Shown: positions 8,277 to 17,288 of the stretch, piece after piece | Position numbering within the stretch: position 1 is the first letter of the stretch | Layout: every line of letters begins with the position of its first letter | Source: Marinobacter pelagius | GTDB taxonomy: Bacteria > Pseudomonadota > Gammaproteobacteria > Pseudomonadales > Oleiphilaceae | Assembly: GCF_003315345.1 (NCBI RefSeq) | Contig: NZ_QNRO01000015.1 | Location: 1-64,000, forward strand | Direction of reading: 5' to 3' | Length of the DNA stretch: 64,000 nucleotides | The notes under the pieces: model-generated | Seen by the model: the letters and a program-made list of their open reading frames with translations, nothing else | Database searches by the model: none | Told to the model about the DNA's origin: nothing | Translations under genes and position numbers: made by a program

Positions 8277-8483
8277 TTACAGACCAACCACGTTTTCCGC
8301 CTGAGGACCTTTCTGGCCCTGGGTCACGGTGAACTCGACCTGCTGGCCTTCAGCCAGAGTCTTGAAACCGCCGCCCTGAATAGCGCTGTAGTGAACGAAT
8401 ACGTCCGGGCCGCTTTCGCGAGTGATGAAGCCGAAGCCTTTGGATTCGTTGAAGAACTTGACGGTGCCGGTAGTAGTAGACAT
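8277..8483 (-). CDS. CspA-family cold-shock protein
   Basis: 68 aa from the ATG at 8483 ([16 protein letters not shown]), preceded by AGGA. A longer frame to 8540 is not needed by the family. RNP1 KGFGFI and RNP2 VFVHYSAI are intact; these bind single-stranded RNA and DNA. The protein acts as an RNA chaperone or transcription antiterminator. It is monocistronic and ends at the shared terminator. The roughly 200 AT-rich bases upstream could give the long leader usual for such genes, but I cannot point to a defined cold-box. Confidence 0.95.
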   Translation of the reverse strand: MSTTTGTVKFFNESKGFGFITRESGPDVFVHYSAIQGGGFKTLAEGQQVEFTVTQGQKGPQAENVVGL

Positions 8484-8835
8484 AGATAAAAATCCTGAAT
8501 TCAATATTTTCAATGTGCCGCCAGGAATCGTTGTGATCACTGATCAGCGTTGTGCGGGAAACAAAAAACTGGCGGGATCAAAAACAGGACTTGCTAATGC
8601 TTGGCAGTGTCTTATTGATGAAATGCTTTGCTAAATCTTTCCAACGAGGGCCAATGTACTCCTTCCACCAGGAAAAGCCCAGAACTTTCGCATAGGCATT
8701 TACACGTGCATGCGCGGAGAACAAAGTTTGATCAATAAATCCCTGTAAAACAGAAACTTGAAAAAAAGTATTGACGACAGAACCGTAATCCGTAGAATAC
8801 GCAGCCGTTGACGAGGCAATGCCTCTGAACACATA
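8484..8835. other. Intergenic region between csp and tRNA-Gly
   Basis: Holds the csp leader on the left and the tRNA promoter on the right. In between, minus-strand 8578-8745 encodes a protein-like stretch (…VLGFSWWKEYIGPRW…) that may be a decayed gene end, but it has no recognisable family and its upstream part runs antisense through both tRNAs. Confidence 0.4.
8771..8798 (+). promoter_or_regulatory. Sigma-70 promoter of the tRNA operon
   Basis: TTGACG (8771-8776), 16-base spacer, TAGAAT (8793-8798), 37 bases before the first base of tRNA-Gly. Confidence 0.65.
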
Positions 8836-8911
8836 GCGGGAATAGCTCAGTTGGTAGAGCACAACCTTGCCAAGGTTGGGGTCGCGAGTTCGAATCTCGT
8901 TTCCCGCTCCA
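8836..8911 (+). tRNA. tRNA-Gly (anticodon GCC)
   Basis: 76 bases. The acceptor stem GCGGGAA (8836-8842) pairs with TTCCCGC (8901-8907), and CCA is encoded. The D-loop has AGCTCAGTTGGTAGAGC, the anticodon loop reads CTTGCCAA, and the T-arm carries GTTCGAATC. First gene of a two-tRNA transcript. Confidence 0.97.
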
Positions 8912-8998
8912 ATTTCTCTCCGGTCAGCCGGTTGGAAATCACAATTCAAGTCTCTCAATGCCTCCTGAGAGCAAAAGCCAGTATCACAGGCTTTCCCC

Positions 8999-9072
8999 GG
9001 CGCGGTGGCAGAGTGGTTATGCAGCGGACTGCAACTCCGTGTACGCCGGTTCGATTCCGACCCGCGCCTCCA
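8999..9072 (+). tRNA. tRNA-Cys (anticodon GCA)
   Basis: 74 bases. GGCGCGG (8999-9005) pairs with CCGCGCC (9062-9068); discriminator T (U73, an identity base for Cys) and encoded CCA follow. The anticodon loop is CTGCAAC and the T-loop GTTCGATTCC. In many gammaproteobacteria a leucine tRNA follows this pair, but none is seen here; a short T-run (9074-9078) comes right after. Confidence 0.97.
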
Positions 9073-9229
9073 TTTTTCCTTGAAAGTAAAGGTCTTACCT
9101 CCCTGAATTGTCTTGATAGACGCGATCTCGGGTTTCGAGCTGGTATGGCCGACTGTTTCCTGTGTTTTGTCGGTATCTATTTTGGACAGGACCTGTTGAC
9201 GGAACACAAGCAGGGATAGGGTGGGTTGG

Positions 9230-10936
9230 TCAGAAGTTGCTCAGAAATTTCTCAAATTCATCTGCCGGCATGGGCTTGGCGTAGAGGAAACCCTGGGCGA
9301 TATCGCAACCCAGGCTTGTCACCAGGTTGGCTTGTTCATCTGTTTCAACTCCCTCGACCAAAACACTCAAGCCCAAGCTGTGGCCGACCGTAATCATAGC
9401 CTGCATGATTGCCATGTCCGCATTATTCTTCATGGCGTGTTGAAGAAAACTGCGGTCGATTTTTATTCCGCAAACCGGCAGTCTTCGCAGATAGACGAGT
9501 GATGAATATCCGGTGCCGAAGTCGTCGATCGAGATATGAACTCCAGCCTGCTTAAGTTTTTCCAGTTGTCTCATTTGGCTTTCATCGGTGCCGAAAACCT
9601 CATTCTCAGTCAATTCTACCCCAAGCTGTTCGGGCCTGAGGCTGTAGCGTTGAAGGGTTTCAAGAATATGGTTGGCCAGATGCGGGTTAGTCAGTTGACG
9701 TCCTGACAGGTTGATGTCCACCCGCAGGTTTTTAAAAGGGGTTTTTTGCCAGCCGCTTAGTTGTTTACATGCAGCTTCGATCACCCATTCGCCAATCCGA
9801 TTGATGAGGCCGGACTTTTCCGCCACTGGAATGAACGTGGCCGGGGAGATTGCTTTGGATTGCCCGTTAAAACAGCGCAGAAGGGCCTCGCAGGAGTCGC
9901 TCCTTTTTTCTTGCAAATTGACCTGAGGTTGGAAATACAACTCGAAACCATCGTTGTTGAGGGCATCCCGAAGAAGGCTGGTAATTTCCTGGTAGCGGAC
10001 CAGCCTGTCGTTCATGTCCGGGGTGTAGAAGCAAACGCCATTTTTACCGGCGTCTTTTGCTTCGTACATAGCCGCGTCTGCGTTGCCCATAAGTTCGGCC
10101 ACAGTGGTGCCGTTATGTGGAAACAGGCTTACACCGAAACTGGCAGTAACCTGATAGCAATCATCATTGAGATGAACTTCATGTTCCAGGACGTTAAGCA
10201 ACCTGAGAACAAGTTCGTGTATTCCTTCGGGGCCCTCGAAGTCGAATAGCAGCAGGACAAATTCGTCCCCGCCAAATCGACTCAGCATGTCTCCACCACG
10301 GATTGCCCGTTTAAGAGTCTTGGCGACGGCTTTCAGCAGGTTGTCACCGTGATGATGACTAAGGGTGTCGTTTATAACCTTGAAATTGTCCAGATCGATA
10401 AAAACGACTGCCACCTCCTGCTGCAAACGGTTGGCTTCGTCCAATCTGCTCGACAATTCTGCCTCCATCAAATGCCGGTTCGGTAAGCCGGTCAGATCAT
10501 CGAAGCTGGCGCGCTGGTAAAGTTCATCCCTTGCACGCCTTTGTTCCTCCAGACTGATGTCGATGCAGAACATCTCGCAGTCGCCGGTTTCCTGTTTGAT
10601 CATCACATGGCTTGAGTAAACAGGAACCAAATGCCCGTGCTTGTGCTTGAGCTCAAGTTCCTCGGCGGGGATACCAATATCGTTTTCGAGCCAGTTGCGA
10701 TGCGCGTTGATCACTCCGTCGCGCATGTGTTCGGGAATGATCAGGTCTTCCAATAACTCCCCGTGGGCTTCTTCCCGGGAATAGCCGTAAATACGCGTGC
10801 TTGCTTCATTCCAGTAAATTACCCGTCGCTGTCGGTCATAGCCCTGGACAGCCACCATCGGGAGACTCTCTATCAACTCGTAGAACTTTTCCTCACTTTC
10901 TTCTGAGACTGACCGAGTTCCATTTCTATCTTGCAT
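9230..10936 (-). CDS. PAS-GGDEF-EAL cyclic-di-GMP enzyme
   Basis: 568 aa, no membrane segment. PAS domain at about 20-130; GGDEF domain at about 145-300 with intact RFGGDEF and an RGGD inhibitory I-site five residues before it. The EAL domain (about 320-565) has EALLR, the ELTENE helix, IDDFGTGYSS and EGVE, so the metal-binding residues appear complete. It could both make and degrade c-di-GMP; in such hybrids one activity often dominates and that cannot be read here. The gene is monocistronic and faces away from the formate dehydrogenase genes. The signal sensed by PAS is unknown. Confidence 0.93.
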   Translation of the reverse strand: MQDRNGTRSVSEESEEKFYELIESLPMVAVQGYDRQRRVIYWNEASTRIYGYSREEAHGELLEDLIIPEHMRDGVINAHRNWLENDIGIPAEELELKHKHGHLVPVYSSHVMIKQETGDCEMFCIDISLEEQRRARDELYQRASFDDLTGLPNRHLMEAELSSRLDEANRLQQEVAVVFIDLDNFKVINDTLSHHHGDNLLKAVAKTLKRAIRGGDMLSRFGGDEFVLLLFDFEGPEGIHELVLRLLNVLEHEVHLNDDCYQVTASFGVSLFPHNGTTVAELMGNADAAMYEAKDAGKNGVCFYTPDMNDRLVRYQEITSLLRDALNNDGFELYFQPQVNLQEKRSDSCEALLRCFNGQSKAISPATFIPVAEKSGLINRIGEWVIEAACKQLSGWQKTPFKNLRVDINLSGRQLTNPHLANHILETLQRYSLRPEQLGVELTENEVFGTDESQMRQLEKLKQAGVHISIDDFGTGYSSLVYLRRLPVCGIKIDRSFLQHAMKNNADMAIMQAMITVGHSLGLSVLVEGVETDEQANLVTSLGCDIAQGFLYAKPMPADEFEKFLSNF

Positions 10937-11245
10937 TTTGAATGATAATCCCCCTGATTGGCGCTAAATGCAGCGACAGATGACGCCTCATATAGGTTGA
11001 GAGTAGCTCGGCACTCACAGGTTATCTAGCAGCATCCATATATCGGTAGGGCGACAAACGGCCGACACCGCTCATCGAGCGTGGGCTTGATGTCGGATAC
11101 CTTGAAGATTTGAGGCCTGGGCCGACTACCTATCCGGATTTACGATCCTCTGGTGGCACCACACCCTGATATGCTTCAATGACGGGTAACCAGTCAGGCC
11201 AGCCGACATGGCTGTCTTTCATACTTCGGGGCCTGGTCAAAAACA
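10937..11245. other. Intergenic region upstream of formate dehydrogenase
   Basis: About 310 bases between divergent genes. It contains one half-copy (TATATCGGTA, 11039-11048) of the palindrome seen at 693 and 2267, but the other arm is not conserved and no matching -35/-10 follows. Nothing else recognised. Confidence 0.4.
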
Positions 11246-12961
11246 ATGAGAACAGACGAAAAGAAGGTCAAACCCCGGCGCGCTTCTCCTCGTGGCCGCC
11301 AACTGGAACCCTCGGCATTGTCGGAGCTGCGGGACCTGATTGGTGACGAACGTGTCGATTCGTCATTGCGCCACCGCGATCGCCTTATCGAGCACCTGCA
11401 TGTAATGCAGGACGCAGATGGTTACCTCCCCATGCCCCGCCTCCGGGCCCTTGCGACTTTCATGAACCTGCCCATGGCCGTCATTTATGAAACGGCCACG
11501 TTCTACGCCCATTTCGACGTCATTCACGATGAACAAACCCCACCGCCGGATATAACTCTGAGGGTGTGTGATTCGCTTTCCTGCCAGCTGGCGGGCGCAG
11601 GGGCACTGCACGAGGCACTGGCTGATGGGACTGACCCGAGCCAGGTGCGTGTGGTCCGTGCGCCCTGCATGGGGCGCTGCGATACAGCACCCGTGGTGGC
11701 CGTGGGACAACATCATGTATGCAACGCCACTGCCCAGACGGTTGGCGCGGCAGTCGAACAAAAGCAGGTTCAACCCGACGAAATCCATTGGCAGAAGCTG
11801 GCGGATTACCGCTCGGTAGGTGGCTATCAATTACTCGCCGATTGCCACGAAGGCCGGGTGAGCATTGAATCGCTGATGCAGGAACTGGAACATGCAAGTC
11901 TGCGCGGTCTCGGCGGTGCCGGGTTCCCCACGTTCCGTAAATGGCAGGCCGTGCGGGCCGAAGCCGGGCCCCGTTACGCGGTGATCAATGCCGACGAGGG
12001 TGAACCGGGCACCTTCAAAGATCGTTATTACCTGGAACGAGAACCCCACGTCTTCCTGGAAGGTGCACTGGTTAGCGCCTGGGCGGTTGAGGCGAAGGCT
12101 CTCTACATTTACCTGCGGGATGAATATCCCGGCCTCCTCGGTGTGCTGAAAGACGCCGTTGCCGAGCTGGAAGCTGCCGGCATCGTAGAACCCGGTTTCG
12201 TGATCCTGCGGCGGGGCGCAGGCGCGTACATCTGCGGCGAGGAGTCCGCTCTGATCGAGTCCCTCGAGGGCAAACCCGGCAAGCCACGCCATCGCCCGCC
12301 GTTCGTTGCCCAGAAGGGGCTGTTTAACCAGCCCACCCTGGTTAACAACGTCGAGACGGTTTACTGGATTCCGCGCATCCACGCCCAGGGCGCCGACTGG
12401 TTCGCCAACCAGGGGCGGCATGGTCGTCGCGGCCTACGAAGCTTTTCAGTCTCCGGGCGAGTCGCCCGGCCTGGGGTTCACCTTGCCCCAGCGGGCATCA
12501 CCCTGAATGAGTTGATAGAGGAATACTGCGACGGCATGGCGGAAGGGCATCGCCTGCTGGCATATCTGCCCGGCGGGGCCTCAGGCGGCATACTGCCCGC
12601 CAGCAAAGCAGGCATTCCCCTGGATTTCGATACGCTGCAGGAGCACGGCTGCTTCATCGGCTCTGCTGCCGTGATCGTTTTGTCTGACCAGGACGATCTG
12701 GCTGCGGTAGCCCGCAACCTTCTGAGCTTTTTCGCCGATGAGTCATGCGGCCAGTGCACGCCCTGCCGTGTTGGCACCGAGAAAATGCTCACGTTATTGG
12801 AGCGCGATACCTGGGATGAGCGGACGCTCCAGCAGCTGGCCAGAGTAATGGCGGATGCTTCCATCTGCGGTCTGGGCCAGGCCGCGCCCAATCCGGTACT
12901 CAGTCTGCTGCGAGACTTCCGCAGCGAACTCGCCAGCAGCAACCTGATAGCGAAAGGTTAG
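11246..12961 (+). CDS. NAD-dependent formate dehydrogenase, fused gamma-beta (NuoE-NuoF-like) subunit
   Basis: 571 aa. The N-terminal NuoE/FdsG-like thioredoxin-fold domain has the [2Fe-2S] ligands CDSLSC and CMGRC. It is fused to a NuoF/FdsB-like domain with the FMN/NADH site RGLGGAGFPTFRKW, then INADEGEPGTFKDR, and the [4Fe-4S] motif ESCGQCTPCRVGTEKM with a later Cys (ASICGLG). It passes electrons from the molybdenum subunit to NAD+. In many soluble formate dehydrogenases (FdsG, FdsB) these are two proteins, so the fusion is notable but known from other two-gene loci. The molybdenum subunit gene follows after 11 bases. Cytoplasmic. Confidence 0.88.
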   Translation: MRTDEKKVKPRRASPRGRQLEPSALSELRDLIGDERVDSSLRHRDRLIEHLHVMQDADGYLPMPRLRALATFMNLPMAVIYETATFYAHFDVIHDEQTPPPDITLRVCDSLSCQLAGAGALHEALADGTDPSQVRVVRAPCMGRCDTAPVVAVGQHHVCNATAQTVGAAVEQKQVQPDEIHWQKLADYRSVGGYQLLADCHEGRVSIESLMQELEHASLRGLGGAGFPTFRKWQAVRAEAGPRYAVINADEGEPGTFKDRYYLEREPHVFLEGALVSAWAVEAKALYIYLRDEYPGLLGVLKDAVAELEAAGIVEPGFVILRRGAGAYICGEESALIESLEGKPGKPRHRPPFVAQKGLFNQPTLVNNVETVYWIPRIHAQGADWFANQGRHGRRGLRSFSVSGRVARPGVHLAPAGITLNELIEEYCDGMAEGHRLLAYLPGGASGGILPASKAGIPLDFDTLQEHGCFIGSAAVIVLSDQDDLAAVARNLLSFFADESCGQCTPCRVGTEKMLTLLERDTWDERTLQQLARVMADASICGLGQAAPNPVLSLLRDFRSELASSNLIAKG

Positions 12962-12972
12962 GGGAGGCACCC

Positions 12973-15864
12973 ATGAGCCATCGAAAAGCAGCCGTGAGCG
13001 ATGCGACCACAAGCTTCACCCTGACACTGGATGACGCTGAAGTTCAGGCCTTCTCCGGCGAAACCCTGTGGCAGGTGGCCAAGCGCGCTGGTGAGACTAT
13101 CCCCCACTTATGCTTCAAAGACACCCCGGGTTACCGCGCGGATGGCAATTGCCGCGCCTGCATGGTGGAAGTGGAGGGTGAGCGGGTGCTCGCCGCAAGC
13201 TGTATCCGCGAGGCCACGCCCGGCATGGTGGTACGAAGTGCGGGTTCCACGAGAGCCCAGGAAGCCAGGAAGGGCGTGCTGGAATTGCTGCTGGCCGATC
13301 AACCTCCGCGAGATAGCAGCCCCGATCGTTCAAGTCATCTGTGGGAAACCTCGGACCAACTGGCGATTGATGCCGCTGCGGTGCGCCAACGCCTCCCGGC
13401 CCATTCAGAGCGAGAAGAACCAACGGTTCACCATGTTTCGCCGCGGTCGGATTCGCTGGCCCACGCCCGGGGCCATGACGCCACTCACTCTGCCATGAAC
13501 GTGAATCTGGACGCCTGCATCACCTGCGGCTTGTGCGAGCGCGCCTGCCGCGAGGTGCAGGGCAACGATGTCATCGGCCTGGCACACCGTGGCGCTGCAT
13601 CCAAGGTGGTGTTCGATTTCGATGATCCCATGGGGGACAGCACCTGCGTTGCCTGCGGCGAATGCGTGCAGGCCTGCCCGACGGGGGCGCTGATGCCCGC
13701 TACCATGATCGATGCCGAGGGTCGAGGAGACTCCGCCATGGCCGATCGCACGGTGGACTCCATCTGCCCCTATTGCGGGGTGGGCTGCCAGCTGACCTAT
13801 CACTTGAAAGACGAGCCTGCCCATGCCTCAGATGGCGCAGTAAATCAGCAAGGACGAATCCTCTTTGTGGAGGGCAGGGACGGGCCCTCAAACCAGGGCC
13901 GGCTCTGTGTGAAGGGCCGTTTCGGCTTCGATTATCCATCACACTCGGCACGTCTTACCCGGCCGCTGATCCGTCGGGAGGGTGTCCCCAAGGGGCTTGA
14001 TCCCGATTTTGATCCGGCCAATCCGTTAACCCACTTTCGAGAAGCAAGCTGGGAAGAAGCACTGAATCTGGCAGCAAACGGATTAACCCAACTTAAAGCA
14101 GAGCACGGCCCCGACGCGCTCGCGGGCTTTGGCAGCGCCAAGTGTTCCAACGAAGAAGCCTGGCTGTTCCAGAAACTGATACGTACAGGCTTTGGTTCCA
14201 ACAATGTTGACCACTGCACCCGGCTCTGCCACGCCAGCTCCGTGGCTGCGTTGATGGAGTGTCTGGGCTCTGGCGCGGTCACCGCCTCGTTCATGCAGGC
14301 GCTTCAGGCGGATGTGGTGATCCTCACCGGCTGCAACCCTGCCGTTAATCATCCAGTGGCCGCCACCTACTTCAAACAGGCGGCGCGAAACGGCACCAAA
14401 CTGATCATCATTGATCCCCGGGGCCAGTCGCTGGACGCCTACGCCTGGCGCAGCCTGCGTTTTTCTCCGGGAGGCGACGTGGCACTTTTCAACGCCATGC
14501 TCCACGTGATTATCGATGAGGGGCTGTTTGACCAGACCTACATCGATGCCCACACCGAGGGCTTCGAGGCGCTGGCAGCAAATGTCGCGGACATGACCCC
14601 GGAGGTGATGAGCTCCCTCTGTGGCGTTGAACCCGAAGCGATTCGCGAGGTGGCCCGGGCCTACGCGGGCGCCGATCGGGCGATGATCTTCTGGGGCATG
14701 GGCATTTCCCAGCATGTGCACGGTACCGACAACGCCCGCTGCCTGATCTCAATGGCCCTTGCCTGCGGCCACACGGGACGGCCCGGTACTGGTCTGCATC
14801 CCTTGCGGGGGCAAAACAACGTTCAGGGCGCCTCAGACGCTGGTCTCATCCCCATGGTGCTGCCTGACTACCATCCGGTGGGCGATGCACAGCTGCGCGC
14901 CGCTTTCGAGGAGCTCTGGAGCACTAAACTTGATCCCGAACCGGGGCTCACCGTTGTCGAGATTATGAAAGCCATTCTGGCGGGGACCATCAAGGGCATG
15001 TACATCCTTGGCGAAAATCCTGCGATGTCCGACCCGGATCTGACCCACGCCCGCGCCTCGCTCGCTGCTCTCGAGCACCTGGTGGTGCAGGACCTGTTCG
15101 TCACCGAGACTGCCCAGTTTGCCGACGTCATCCTGCCAGCTGCCGCCTGGTCGGAAAAGTCAGGTACCGTCACCAATACCAACCGGCAGGTGCAAATGGG
15201 CCGTGCCGCTCTGGCGCCGCCCGGGGAGGCAAAACCCGACTGGTGGATTATCCAGGAAATGGCCCGGCGTTTCGGGCTGGGGTGGAACTACGCGGGCCCC
15301 GAGCAAGTATTCTCCGAGATGAAGCAGGGCATGCATTCGCTCGATCATATCTCCTGGGCTCGCCTGGAACGCGAAGGTTCCGTGACCTATCCATGCCCCG
15401 CCGACGACGCATCAGGGCACGACGTTGTCTTCTCCGAGGCCTTCCCGCGCGTTGGGGGGCGGGCCAAATTCTCGCCGACCCGGCCGCTGCCGCCCGATGA
15501 GCCGGTGGATGAGACGTATCCCATCGTTTTAACCACCGGGCGCCTCCTGGAGCACTGGCACACTGGCGCCATGACCCGTCGCAGTCGGGTACTGGATGAG
15601 CGGGAGCCAGAAGCAGCGGCCTTCCTGGCACCCGCTGAGTTGGTTCGCCTTGGCGTCGAATCTGGAGACCCCATCCATATCGCCACCCGGCGCGGCAGCA
15701 TCACCCTGACGGCGCGAGCCGATCAGGCTATGCCTGAGGGCATGGTGTTTGTACCCTTCGCGTTCGTGGAAGCTGCGGCCAACCTGCTTACTAACCCGGC
15801 GCTGGACCCGGACGGGAAAATCCCGGAGTTCAAGTATGCGGCCTGCCGACTGAGCCCGGCTTAA
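12973..15864 (+). CDS. fdsA: NAD-dependent formate dehydrogenase, molybdenum alpha subunit
   Basis: 963 aa. Order of domains: NuoG-like [2Fe-2S] ferredoxin (HLCFKD…GNCRACMVEV); His/Cys cluster region; two [4Fe-4S] sets CITCGLCERAC and CVACGECVQACPTGA; the bis-MGD domain cluster CPYCGVGC…GRLCVKG; then the molybdopterin body. The catalytic site is RLCH with Cys419 and His420, so this is the cysteine and not the selenocysteine form. It oxidises formate to CO2. No fdsC/fdhD sulfurtransferase or fdsD gene lies beside it, unlike many fds operons; those may be elsewhere. Strong ribosome site GGGGAGG before the ATG. No leader peptide, so cytoplasmic. Confidence 0.92.
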   Translation: MSHRKAAVSDATTSFTLTLDDAEVQAFSGETLWQVAKRAGETIPHLCFKDTPGYRADGNCRACMVEVEGERVLAASCIREATPGMVVRSAGSTRAQEARKGVLELLLADQPPRDSSPDRSSHLWETSDQLAIDAAAVRQRLPAHSEREEPTVHHVSPRSDSLAHARGHDATHSAMNVNLDACITCGLCERACREVQGNDVIGLAHRGAASKVVFDFDDPMGDSTCVACGECVQACPTGALMPATMIDAEGRGDSAMADRTVDSICPYCGVGCQLTYHLKDEPAHASDGAVNQQGRILFVEGRDGPSNQGRLCVKGRFGFDYPSHSARLTRPLIRREGVPKGLDPDFDPANPLTHFREASWEEALNLAANGLTQLKAEHGPDALAGFGSAKCSNEEAWLFQKLIRTGFGSNNVDHCTRLCHASSVAALMECLGSGAVTASFMQALQADVVILTGCNPAVNHPVAATYFKQAARNGTKLIIIDPRGQSLDAYAWRSLRFSPGGDVALFNAMLHVIIDEGLFDQTYIDAHTEGFEALAANVADMTPEVMSSLCGVEPEAIREVARAYAGADRAMIFWGMGISQHVHGTDNARCLISMALACGHTGRPGTGLHPLRGQNNVQGASDAGLIPMVLPDYHPVGDAQLRAAFEELWSTKLDPEPGLTVVEIMKAILAGTIKGMYILGENPAMSDPDLTHARASLAALEHLVVQDLFVTETAQFADVILPAAAWSEKSGTVTNTNRQVQMGRAALAPPGEAKPDWWIIQEMARRFGLGWNYAGPEQVFSEMKQGMHSLDHISWARLEREGSVTYPCPADDASGHDVVFSEAFPRVGGRAKFSPTRPLPPDEPVDETYPIVLTTGRLLEHWHTGAMTRRSRVLDEREPEAAAFLAPAELVRLGVESGDPIHIATRRGSITLTARADQAMPEGMVFVPFAFVEAAANLLTNPALDPDGKIPEFKYAACRLSPA

Positions 15865-16006
15865 TTCTTATCCCCGTCTGTGCCTCCCGTTTTCAGCTAC
15901 ACTTATTAGTCTGAATGCTTGTTCGGTTTTGAGGTCGCCGGATCGCGTCTGCCGTTAGCTATCGGGGAGCGCTGGGCGGCCGGAAATGCCAGGTCAGAGG
16001 GAAAGG

Positions 16007-17278
16007 ATGCAGCTATCTCCGGAAACCCGTCTTAAGGCCATACTGGATGGCACCGGTGCAGGCACCTGGGAATGGAACCTGGACACCAACGATGTCATCT
16101 TTAACGAGCGTTGGGCAGGCATGTTGGGGTATACCCTCGATGAACTTGCTCCGGTGACCTTTGGTACCTGGGAACGCCTGTGCCATCCGGCCGATCTCGC
16201 TCTGGCGTGGAAAGCCCTACAGAAATACCTGGATGGCAAAGGGCCTCAGTTTGAGTGTGTCATCCGGATGCGGCACAAAGATGGTGACTGGCGTTACATC
16301 CATACCCGCGGAATGCTGCTAAACGGTACGCATACTGATCAACCACGCTGGCTCATGGGAACCCATCTCGATGTAACCGAAGAGAAGGTCACCGAGCACC
16401 GGCTGTCGCAGCTGGCAGAGTCTCTGCCGGGCCTTATTTATACCTTTGTCATGGAACCGGACGGCGGCTACTACTTCACGTATATGAGCAGGAAGGTCGA
16501 GGATTTCTTTGGAATTACACCGGAGGAAGCCTGTTCCGATGCTGAGTTGCTTTTCCAGCATATTCACCCTGAAGATCGCGAGGCCGTTCATGATTCCATT
16601 GCCAACTCGTTCAGCACTCTCGAACAATGGGAATGCGATTACCGGGTCATCAACAGCGGAATGACCGGTTGGCTTCGGGGCGTGGCCAAGCCAGAGCAGG
16701 AGCCGGATGGCAAGGTGGTCTGGCAGGGCATGGTGATGAACATTGACGATGAAAAACGCCTGGAGCTGGAGCTCGAAAGACTGTCCGTCACCGATGAGCT
16801 TACCGGGCTATTCAATCGTCGCTACTTCCTGCGCAAACTGGAAGAGACCGCTGCTCAGCAGGATCGCTATGGCGGGGAGTTTTCCCTGGTTGCAGTGGAT
16901 CTCGACCACTTCAAGGCAATCAACGATGCTTACGGTCACCCGGTCGGGGATGCGGTCCTGAAGAGGTTCGGTGAGCTGATCCAGCGCAGAGTGCGAAAAT
17001 CCGACGTGGTCGCCCGGACCGGGGGTGAGGAATTTCTCATACTGATGCCACAGACGTCCCTGGAGAACGCGGCCCAGGTGGCGGAAGATCTCCGGCGCGC
17101 CATTGAAAACGAGAGCTTTGTCGGTGATGAGAGTCAGGATTTCCGGGTCACCCTGAGCGCCGGGGTGGTCAGCTGCATGGACGAGGTTGTGACGGTTCGT
17201 GATTTGCTTTCAATCTGTGACCGATCCCTTTATCGGGCAAAGCGAAAGGGACGTAACCGTGTGATGGTTCATCAATGA
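16007..17278 (+). CDS. PAS-PAS-GGDEF diguanylate cyclase
   Basis: 423 aa from the ATG at 16007, which has GAGGG five bases upstream; the in-frame ATG at 15986 is a weaker alternative. Two PAS/PAC repeats (about 10-130 and 135-255; GTWEWNLDTNDVIFNERWAG is a PAS_3-type start) precede a GGDEF domain with RTGGEEF and an RKSD I-site five residues earlier. It should make c-di-GMP from two GTP and be product-inhibited. No membrane segment, so a soluble sensor of unknown ligand. A phosphoribosyltransferase gene follows almost immediately. Confidence 0.92.
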   Translation: MQLSPETRLKAILDGTGAGTWEWNLDTNDVIFNERWAGMLGYTLDELAPVTFGTWERLCHPADLALAWKALQKYLDGKGPQFECVIRMRHKDGDWRYIHTRGMLLNGTHTDQPRWLMGTHLDVTEEKVTEHRLSQLAESLPGLIYTFVMEPDGGYYFTYMSRKVEDFFGITPEEACSDAELLFQHIHPEDREAVHDSIANSFSTLEQWECDYRVINSGMTGWLRGVAKPEQEPDGKVVWQGMVMNIDDEKRLELELERLSVTDELTGLFNRRYFLRKLEETAAQQDRYGGEFSLVAVDLDHFKAINDAYGHPVGDAVLKRFGELIQRRVRKSDVVARTGGEEFLILMPQTSLENAAQVAEDLRRAIENESFVGDESQDFRVTLSAGVVSCMDEVVTVRDLLSICDRSLYRAKRKGRNRVMVHQ

Positions 17279-17288
17279 GGTGTCAGGG

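Noticed and set aside
8578-9207. A 209-codon minus-strand frame running through both tRNA genes
   Set aside because: It is the well-known false frame made by the antisense of tRNA genes (segments like SNRRTRS and NEIRTRDPN); only its last third was kept as a weak finding.
13405-13824. Minus-strand frames inside the formate dehydrogenase alpha gene
   Set aside because: Cysteine-cluster motifs of the plus-strand protein cover the same bases; the antisense frames are compositional shadows.
14200-14260. Possible selenocysteine site in the formate dehydrogenase
   Set aside because: The catalytic codon 419 is TGC (Cys); there is no in-frame TGA and no need for a SECIS element.
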